Assembly: GCA_026545765.1 (NCBI GenBank)
Contig: CM048841.1
Coordinates: forward strand, 64,183,354 to 64,247,353
Direction of reading: 5' to 3'
Length of the DNA: 64,000 nucleotides
Origin: Plantago major
Lineage: Eukaryota; Streptophyta; Magnoliopsida; Lamiales; Plantaginaceae
A program made the position numbers and the translations under genes. A model generated the notes under the pieces. That model ran no database searches and was not told the DNA's origin. It was given only the letters and a program-made list of their open reading frames with translations. Position 1 is the first letter of the stretch. Each line of letters opens with the position of its first letter. This document shows positions 56,446 through 64,000 of this stretch, one piece after another.

Positions 56446-56595
56446 GGAGTACAGGAAGTACTTAGTTTGGGAAACTAAGGAATAACTCCAAGGTTGTTGA
56501 GCACAGGAAGTACTTAGCTTGGGAAGCTAAGGAATAGCTCAAAAAGGTATCTGAGTACAAGAAGTACTTGGCTGAGAAAGCCGGGGAATAACTCA
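56446..56595 (+). ncRNA. Three tandem 44-nt covarying hairpins in the LTR leader
   Basis: Hairpins at 56446-56489, 56498-56541 and 56552-56595. Each has an outer stem of 5 bp, a 10-nt left internal loop (ACAGGAAGTA, ACAGGAAGTA, ACAAGAAGTA), an inner stem of 8 positions, a 3-nt loop and a right internal loop GAATA. Outer stems: GGAGT/ACTCC, TGAGC/GCTCA, TGAGT/ACTCA. Inner stems: CTTAGTTT/AAACTAAG, CTTAGCTT/AAGCTAAG, CTTGGCTG/AAGCCGGG. Four base pairs change on both sides, two become G-U in hairpin 3, one is a mismatch. It lies in the predicted R-U5 or leader region of the transcript. Function unknown; packaging, dimerisation, translation control or protein binding are all possible. Confidence 0.8.
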
Positions 56596-56976
56596 GGGGG
56601 AACACTTGGTTGGGAACATAGTGTATTTAGGAATCAAGAAAAGATATCTGTAAGGTTACCTCATTTATCTTAGTGGATTCTAGGTCTGAGAAAGACCGAA
56701 GTAGATTAGTTGAAAGATTACGCCACCTTCAGATACCACTATAAAAAGACTTGTGTTATTTACTTTCTGCAGTTTATTACTTGTTTTACTTATATTGCAA
56801 AGTACTTACACTTATCTTGCTGAACACGTGCACTTATCTTAGAAATCTTCCGCTCTCTGAAATTAAGTATCAGATATCTTCACAGATATCTGAGAAACTG
56901 TGCTTATCGACAAAAGTTTTAAAAGACTATTCACCCCCCTCTAGTCTTTTACTTTGCCGTTATCTGGACCAACAAG

Positions 56977-56990
56977 TGGTATCAGAGTAG
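56977..56990 (+). other. Primer-binding site
   Basis: TGGTATCAGAGTAG, complementary to the 3' end of initiator tRNA-Met as in most plant Copia elements, two bases after the LTR end. Confidence 0.9.
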
Positions 56991-57092
56991 GAGGTTCCCA
57001 AGCCTTCTGCACTGAACCTAGATCCCAGATAAGTGCCCACTAACTGCTTTTCACCTACACTTGATTCGTTTGTTTAGTGTGTTTGCTGCAGG

Positions 57093-59606
57093 ATGTCTTT
57101 AAGTGACGCCCCAATTCTCAAGCCAGAGAATTATGAGAAATGGAAGAACAACATGATGCTCCACCTAGAAACCATCAGTGATGAAATGATCGAAGTTATA
57201 AAGAATGGCCCAATAGTCATTCAACAACTCAAGCAAGTCATAGAGGTTTCTAATGGTAGAGACAGAGAACAAAGTGATGGGTCTTCACAGACAGATGCAT
57301 CAACCAGTGGGAGACCTGCTAGTCAAGTTATTTACAAACAAAAGCCCAGAGAACTCTGGACATCGAAAGATGCCAAGAGAAATAGATTGGATGGACAGGC
57401 TCGTAATATCATCATACGTTCTACCCCAGAGCACATACATTGTAAACTGTGGGGTGCAAAAACGGCGAAAGTGGTCTGGCAACTGATTGAAGAAATCAGG
57501 CTGCAATTGAAAAACAAAGGAAAATAAGTTCGAAGTTTTGAAGCTAAAATTCCAAAACTTTAAACAAGGTCCCACAGAGACTCTTGAAGAACTAGATTTC
57601 CGGTTTACAACACTTATGAGTGACATGGCTGCACTTGGTGAAAGTAATAGATATACCCTTAGTCAGAAAAGATTAAAATCATTGTGAGAAGCCTGAATCA
57701 TAACTGGGAACACACAAAGTTTTTCTACTTTAACCAAGGAATGCCAGATATCACTCCTGTGGAACTTTTCTCTCATCTTGCCACTGTTAACTATGAGACA
57801 ACTCAAAGGGAACAAACAACTGAGAAGTTGCAGAATGTTTCTCTAGTTGCTCAAGGAACTTCTGAAAGGAAGAAAGACAAGGATGTGACTGAGGATGCTC
57901 TTGTTGTAAAGCAAATGGGAAAATATGTCAGTCGAGAAATTGAGAGAAGAAAAGCCAAAGAGAAGCTGAAAAAGCATCTAGGCTCAAACTATCACCAGTA
58001 CAAAAATATGCAAAGCTCGCTGAACAAGCCGGCTCAGAAAGCATCAAGTACTGAGGAAGCAGAAATCAGAAATGATATCTTTTTCTATTGTCAGAAACCT
58101 GGTCATTTCAAGAAGGATTGTCCTGCCTTCAACAAACTTAAGACAGGTGACAAGAAGGATAGAAGAATCTTCAAAAGAAGTCAAAGAGCTATGCTCACTG
58201 AAGAAAGGAAAAGGATGCAACTCCAACTGGATGCTTTAGATATTGAGTATGATTCTGAGGATGAAGATTCAGATGATTCCACACTGACTTCCCCAGAAAT
58301 ATGCGTTGTTTCTCATGAAGTAATTGACTTTGGTCAAAAGAAGAAAGAAGTGGTGGAATGGCTGAAGAAATCTTCCCAGATATCTCCAACATTGAACCTT
58401 GTCTAATGGCTGATGAGGTAACACATACTTCCTGTTATCCTTATGAAAGTGATGACGAAGGAATCACAGAACTGGAAAATCTCAGAAAAGAAATTGATCT
58501 TTACAAAAGAGAATTTCTAATGTTCAGAGCTAGAGCCGAAAATTTCGAAGAAGAAAAGAATTCTCTTGCAAAGGAAAATTCTAAATTAATCAAGATATCT
58601 AAGAAAAAGGATGCTGAAAATGCATTTCTCAAGGCTCAGATATCTGAGACCGAAAAGTCACATAAAGAAGCAATGGAAAATCTTCAAAATAAATGTGAAG
58701 GTCTTCTTTCTGAGAATAAGGAACTCAAAAAGAAAGAACTATCCTCTCAATCTTATGCCAAAGCTAGTGACACTCTTACTGAAGTACAATCTTATTTAAG
58801 AGATCCTTCAGAAAAGAGAGGACTTGGGCTGGACACACACACAGACAGTTCCACCACTCTGACTAAGAGTAATGAAGGACTAACATTCGTCAGTGCTTAG
58901 CAAGGTGATTCCCAAACAATCTACAGTATCGGTCAGAAAGCTAAAATTGTTGACCAAGGAAAGGTAGTTGCGACCAAGCCTTTGTGGGAAAAACAAGCCC
59001 AAAAGAAAATTGTGGGAAATGTCTCTGAAAAGAAACATAACTTTGAGAAGTGCAATCACCCACAGTGTTATGTCTCTCAAAAAGGAAAAATTGCAGGAAC
59101 TGGCAAATTTTCTTATGTCACGTTTTCTGGAAAGAAAATTGATCATCCAGAGACTAGCAAAGCTGCTGAGAAGAGATCTCGTGACATAAAGATCGGAATG
59201 GTATTGGCTATAAACCCATTGGGAAACAACTTGCTCGCGAATACAAACAAGAGCAAGAACGATGGTTAAAGGCTAGAATTGCTCACAACAATTATCAGAA
59301 GTGGAAGATAAATCAAGCCACTGAAAATCTGAATGCCAGGGCTAGAAGAAATCTGGCTAGGAAAGCTAAGTTTGCTGAAAAGCAGACTCAGAAATCTGAC
59401 AGGTATCTGAAAGCACCAAATGGAGCACCTAGGAACACACCAAGGAAGAAAATTGTTCTTAACAACAATAATACTAATCATTTAACTAAGATTCCTCCTT
59501 ATGTTCCTGTTAGACAAAAGAATGTTCCTAAGAAATTCATTCAAAAATGGATTCCTACTGGAAGATTCTTTAATCCAAATGGTTCCATTGTTGGTATGAG
59601 AACCTA
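57093..59606 (+). pseudogene. SIRE-type gag, frameshifted
   Basis: Starts ATG 57093 (MSLSDAPILKPENYEKWKNN), a typical gag opening. Shifts near 57520 and 57675 move the frame to 57684-58406; another near 58400 moves it to 58358-58900. The zinc knuckle reads FFYCQKPGHFKKDCP (about 58080-58125): the first Cys of CX2CX4HX4C is Phe, so zinc binding is damaged. Residues from about 58470 to 58740 form a charged coiled coil, usual in this lineage. The tail (WIPTGRFF, NGSIVGMRT, about 59545-59605) leads to protease. Predicted role: particle coat. Confidence 0.85.
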
Positions 59607-59639
59607 ATCTCCTGTTTCCTGTTTTGTGCAGAACACTCT

Positions 59640-62600
59640 AAAGACTAACTCAAAGTGGCATTTTGATAGTGGATGTGGGAAGCACATGACAGGAGACAAA
59701 GCAAATCTGATCAACTACAAAAAAATGCAATGATGAACCAATTATCAGGTTTGCTGGAGGAGATGAAAATCCAACCATAGGTTTTGGTAATTTGAAGTTC
59801 GGCGCCCTCACAATCTCTGAAGTACTTCATGTAAAGGGATTGAAATATAATCTCCTAAGCATGAGTCAACTAGTAGACAAATTAAGGGTACACTGTCAAG
59901 ATAAAGTCAAAACTATGTAAAGTGATTGACAATGAGTCAAAGCAGACAGTCTTGGTTGCAAGGCGTAAAGGAAATCTTTATGTTGCTGATTGGGCATCCG
60001 CCACAACCGAAGAATGTCTCATGGTGAGTCAATCTGGCCACACTGAAGAAAACTGGCTATGGTATAAAAGAATGAGTCACTTGAATTTCAAAACTCTGAA
60101 TAAACTAGCCAAGAAAGAGTTGGTGGTTGGTTTACCCAAAATGGCATATAGAAAAGAAGGTGTATGCTTAGCTTGCCAAATGGGAAAACAATCCAAAACA
60201 TCTTTCAAGTCTAAAACTAGACATTCCGGTGAGAGGCCACTACAAATGTTACATATGGATCTGTTTGAATCCTCAGTAACTAGTTATGCAGGAAAGAAGT
60301 ATGGTCTGGTTGTTGTTGATGATTACTCAAGATTCACTTGGGTTGTCTTTCTCAAACACAAATATGATGCAAGGATTGAGATACCTAACTTGCTGAATAA
60401 GCTCGAAGTCATGAAAAATGACAAGGTATCTGTAATCAGAACAGACCATGGTACTGAGTTTGTAAACCAGTACATCAAAGAGTTTTGTATTTGCAAAGGT
60501 ATACAACATCAACTATCTGCTGTAAGGACACCACAACAAAATGGGTTGCTGAAAGAAAGAATAGGACCTTGAAAGAAGCAGCAAGAACAATGCTTGCTGA
60601 CACTGAAATAAGTGAGATCTATTGGGTTGAAGCTGTAAACATAGCATGCTACACTCAAAATAGATGTCTGATTAACAAACACCATGACAAAACTCCGTAC
60701 GAGCTTTTCATTGGTAGACCCCCTAGTATCAAACATCTAAGGGTGTTTGGTGGCAGATGTTTCGTTCTGAACAATGGAAAAGAATACTTGAGAACATTTC
60801 AACCAAAGGCAGATGAAGGAGTATTTCTTGGTTATTCTATGAATAGCAAGGCCTACATAATCTACAACAAAAGAACGCAAAAGATCGAAGAATCTATTCA
60901 CGTAGTATTCTATGAAGGAAACAAGAAAGTACTCTTAAATGATGATCTCTCAGATAGGTTCAAAGAACTAATGATCAAAGATTCTGAAAAAGGATCATCA
61001 GAAGGAAACAATTCTATCATTCAAATAGAGGATGAGTCTGACGATGAAAAGCAACCTATGCTTAGTAACAACCAGATGACTCTAAGACATGATGAAGAAT
61101 TTCCTATGAGAATTCCAGAAATAGAACAGGCTACTGAGAACCTTCATCATGAAAAGGTATCTGACAAGGAGATTGCTGAAATGCAAGATCCAGATATCTC
61201 TAACACTGAAAAAGTGTCAGATATCCATGACATTTCCCTTGTGTCAGATATCCCAGATACTGCACAAGTATCTCATCAAGATCATATTGATTCACATTCA
61301 AATCAAATTGATACTGAACCTACTAGTTCAAAACCCATTATGAAATGAATAAGAAATCATCCTTCAAAAGATGTGATTGGTCCCATAGACCAAGGAGTTA
61401 GAACTAGAAGAGCAATCGCTGAAAAAGCAAGTTGTCTCTATGGATGTTTCATCTCAAAAATTGAACCAAAGACTATAGAAGAAGCATTAAACGATCAAGA
61501 TTGGATCTCTGCAATGCAAGAAGAGTTGGATCAATTTGAGAGAAACAAAGTCTGGAAACTGGTTCCATTTGCTGACAGAATATCTGTAATAGGAACCAAG
61601 TGGGTTTTCAGAAACAAAATGAATGAGTCTGGTGAAATAACCAGAAACAAAGCTAGGTTGGTTACCAAGGGATTCACCCAGACTGAAGGACTAGATTTTG
61701 ATGAATCTTATGCACCAGTTGCAAGATTAGATGCAATAAGACTCTTTCTAGCCTTTGCAGCTCAAAATGACTTTACAGTTTATAAGATGGATGTCAAGAG
61801 TGCATTTCTAAATGGTGAACTGGCTGAGGAAGTCTATGTTGAGCAACCACCAGGTTTTGAAGTTTCCTCAGAAAGTAGGATGGTCTATAAGCTTCAGAAA
61901 GCTCTGTATGGGCTGAAACAAACTCCAAGAGCATGGTATGATACATTGGCCAGATACCTACTAGAAAGTGGCTTCAAGAAAGGAGATGTTGACAAAACAC
62001 TCTTCACACTGAACCATGACGGGAAACTACTTTTTGTTCAAGTATATGTTGATGACATTATATTTGGATCTAAAGACAGGCAACTTTGTGAAGATTTTGC
62101 TGAACTCATGAAATGTAAATTTGAGATGAGCATGATGGGAGAATTGAATTACTTCCTAGGGCTGCAAGTCAAGCAACTCAATGATGGAATATTCAATAGT
62201 CAAACAAAGTATGCAAAGGATATGCTCAATAAGTTCAATCTAAAGCCTTCTGAAAAGAATGCTAAGATACCAATGAGCATTGGAACCAAAATGACCTATA
62301 CGGAATATGACAAGAGTGTTGAAGAACACAAGTATAGGAAATTGATTGGATCACTACTATACCTCACTGCAAGTAGACTTGATATTCAATATGCAGTTGG
62401 AGTGTGTGCTAGATTTCAGACAAATCCAATGCAGTCACACTACAACATTGCTTGAAAATATTAAGGTATGTAAAAGGTACTGTAGAAGTTGGATTGTGGT
62501 ATCCAAAAGAGAGTTGATTGAGTTTGGTTGGCTATTCGGATGCCGACTATGCTGGATCATTGCTTGATAGAAAAAGCACCTTAGGAACTTGTCATTTTCT

Positions 62601-62994
62601 TGGTGCTAGATTAATATCATGGTTCAGCAAGAAACAAAATTCAATTGCCACATCCACCACAGAGGCTGAATATATTGTTGCTGGGTGTTGTGCTTCACAA
62701 ATATTGTGGATACAACAACAACTCAAAGACTATGGACTCAATGAAGAGAAAACTCCCATTTCTGTGACAACACAAGTGCCATTGCCATAACTCAGAATCC
62801 TAAGTTTCATGCAAGAACAAAGCACATTGATGTTAGACACCACTTCATCAGAGACCATGTTGAAAAAGGCAATATAGAGATACTCAAGATTGGCACTGAA
62901 GACCAACTTGCAAATATCTTCACTAAGCCACTACAAGAAAGTAGATTCTTAACCTTAAGACATAGTCTTGGACTAATGGAGCTACCAAAGAACT
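59640..62994 (+). pseudogene. SIRE-type pol (protease, integrase, RT, RNase H), frameshifted
   Basis: Protease DSGCGKHMTGD at about 59665-59700; stop codons follow near 59730. GAG-pre-integrase and zinc region (WYKRMSHLNF, CLACQMGK) 60055-60190; integrase HMDLF 60255, RTDHGTEF 60435, TPQQNG 60530 where a single-base loss shifts to a second frame (ERKNRTLKEAARTML). A TGA at 61346 replaces an expected Trp codon. RT spans 61373-62455 with [22 protein letters not shown] and YVDDIIFGS; a stop and shift near 62453 precede RNase H (GYSDADYAG, STTEAEYI), then HIDVRHHFIRDHVEKG and a stop after ELPKN at 62994. Confidence 0.9.
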
Positions 62995-63797
62995 GAAAAA
63001 GTTTAGAGAAGAGATATCTGAAAAAGATATCAAAGGAGACAGAAAAGAGGTATCTGGAACGGGTATCCAGAGAAGAGGAATCTGGAACGGGTATCCAGAA
63101 ACTAAAGGCTAAAGGGTAAAACGGTTGTTCAAAGATTTCTGAGACGGGTACTCAGATATCTGGATCACTCAGTGAGGGGGAACACAAAAGATAATAGTAC
63201 AACTGTCTGCAGTCAACTACTATCTTGAAATTTGTATTATTTCTATCTCTGTGTAAAACTTGGACAAATACCAAATGTGAGATAAATTCAGATGCAAACA
63301 GTGTTCTTGGTCATACAGAAACGTGATTCAGAAAGCTAATAGCTAAAAATTCATTAAACGAGCACAATTACATTTGTTGATTGTGATCATTTCTGAAGAA
63401 GCAATGGTGACCCTTGATGAATAGGGCGATTGATCTTTACGGCAGAGATTAACTCTCAGTAAATAGTGGTCTGTTGAAATTCCGACAGGGCCCACTATGC
63501 ATTTAATGCCGAACAAGCTTTTACTCACGCTTTGCAATTACGAGATACTTACACAAAATTAATTTGTATGTATATGTCTGTGGAGATTACATTGCTATAT
63601 ATATGGGATTTTGGCAAAAGAAATTACTTTCGCCTAATCCAAAGATACATCTGCACAAGAATAGCAAAATTATCTTCTTCTATTTCTCTGCAAATTTCTT
63701 CAACCTCTGCAAATCTCTGCTAGTTTTTCTGCAAAGAATCACTAATCTCTAACCCAAACTTCTTTCAAACTTCGAAAAACTTACACTATATAAAGAG
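62995..63797 (+). other. Spacer between pol and the downstream ORF
   Basis: GATATCTG-rich start with a 28-bp direct repeat (63046-63098), a purine tract GTGAGGGGGAA (about 63172-63182) not followed by an LTR, then AT-rich sequence. The small ORFs at 63343-63752 lack known motifs. Ends in a TATA-like run just before the next ATG. Confidence 0.5.
63046..63098 (+). repeat. 28-bp direct repeat
   Basis: 'gaggtatctggaacgggt' then 'atccag' is followed after four bases by the same with one change (gaggaatctggaac...). Each half is self-complementary in part (ATCTGG against CCAGA). Confidence 0.85.
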
Positions 63798-64000
63798 ATG
63801 GCTCCTAAGCGTTCGTCTACACAGAAACCCCAATCTTCTATCACTGGTACTGCTGAAAAGCAAGCACCAGAGTTGGTGATAGTAAACAATCGATTGGTAG
63901 GAAACTTTAATCCCGATCATTGGACTTCAAATCACAGGATGATTTGGGGTGGTTCCATGATTGAGGAATACCTCACAGCTGCTGTTGAAAACCAAGTTGA
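63798..64000 (+). CDS. Start of an extra ORF of the SIRE-type element, cut by the window end
   Basis: Open from ATG 63798 to the last base, 67 codons (MAPKRSSTQKPQSSITGTAE...). Basic, Ser/Gln-rich start, then a mixed region with HWTSNHRMIWGGSMIEEYL. SIRE-type elements are known for an additional ORF after pol, sometimes called env-like; position fits that, but sequence offers no membrane segment so far. Another possibility is the plant 'putative transposon protein' domain family. A TATA-like ACTATATAAAG sits within 15 bases upstream of the ATG, too near to be its promoter unless transcription starts further down. Confidence 0.5.
   Translation, partial: MAPKRSSTQKPQSSITGTAEKQAPELVIVNNRLVGNFNPDHWTSNHRMIWGGSMIEEYLTAAVENQV

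Larger units (their letters stand above)
55483..56974 (+). repeat. 5' LTR of the SIRE-type element
   Basis: 1492 bp from TGTTAGGTCTC to GGACCAACA. TATA box CTATAAATAT at 56061-56070. Many GATATCT motifs upstream of it. Downstream of the expected start site are three structured hairpins (56446-56595). ORFs at 55463-56004 (-) are chance frames. TAGGA (55478-55482) would be the target duplication, not testable here. Confidence 0.85.
55483..64000 (+). mobile_element. SIRE/Maximus-type Copia retrotransposon, open at the window end
   Basis: 5' LTR 55483-56974, primer-binding site 56977-56990, gag from 57093, pol to 62994, then about 800 bp of spacer and a new ORF at 63798. Large LTR, long gag with coiled coil, DSGC protease motif, HMDLF and RTDHGTEF integrase phrases and an extra ORF after pol fit the SIRE/Maximus lineage. 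No 3' LTR is in the window. Frameshifts and stops in gag and pol show it is not fully coding. Confidence 0.9.

Overview
The window is nuclear DNA of a flowering plant, most likely a eudicot. It has GT-AG introns, a nucleus-encoded mitochondrial complex I gene, a CENP-V/GFA-family gene, AT-rich intergenic DNA and dense layers of plant transposons (Copia, Cassandra, hAT, CACTA, Mutator-like, Stowaway, Helitron). The species cannot be fixed from the sequence. Only two genes look functional: the 75 kDa complex I subunit (4582-10221, +, five coding exons, 739 codons) and a GFA-fold/CENP-V-like protein (29942-30367, -, one coding exon behind a 5' UTR intron).

Layout. 1-4.3 kb holds a 364-bp tandem array plus an inverted copy of the same sequence. 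4.3-10.5 kb is the complex I gene. 9.89-10.87 kb and 28.99-29.92 kb are two copies of one segment (last part of the complex I gene plus its downstream flank). They look like a tandem duplication now separated by about 18 kb of insertions: a decayed PPR fragment, a Stowaway MITE split by a Copia element (11.6-15.5 kb), a foldback element (16.3-16.9 kb), and a Copia element (17.5-28.3 kb) whose 3' LTR is itself split by a 6.5-kb Helitron. The second copy lies tail-to-tail with the CENP-V-like gene. 31.5-37.6 kb is gene-free, with MITEs, Cassandra 5S-like LTRs and a candidate second Helitron.

37.6-43.5 kb is a fairly young Copia element on the minus strand whose reading frame runs through the polypurine tract into the LTR. 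44.9-47.35 kb is a Helitron helicase pseudogene split by a 1.1-kb foldback Mutator-like element and followed by an almost intact hAT transposon (47.36-50.97 kb, 8-bp target duplication). 51.4-55.4 kb has a MITE, a 159-bp palindrome made of smaller palindromes, and remains of a CACTA element. 55.48 kb to the end is a large SIRE/Maximus-type Copia element with a 1.5-kb LTR, gag, pol and the start of an extra downstream ORF; its 3' LTR lies beyond the window.

The most unusual signal is in the leader part of that last LTR: three consecutive 44-nt hairpins with identical architecture, in which paired bases change together while loops stay nearly constant. I know of no description of such a triple structured element in Copia leaders. 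The window otherwise reads as a small gene pair (complex I subunit and CENP-V-like) pushed apart and surrounded by nested transposons.
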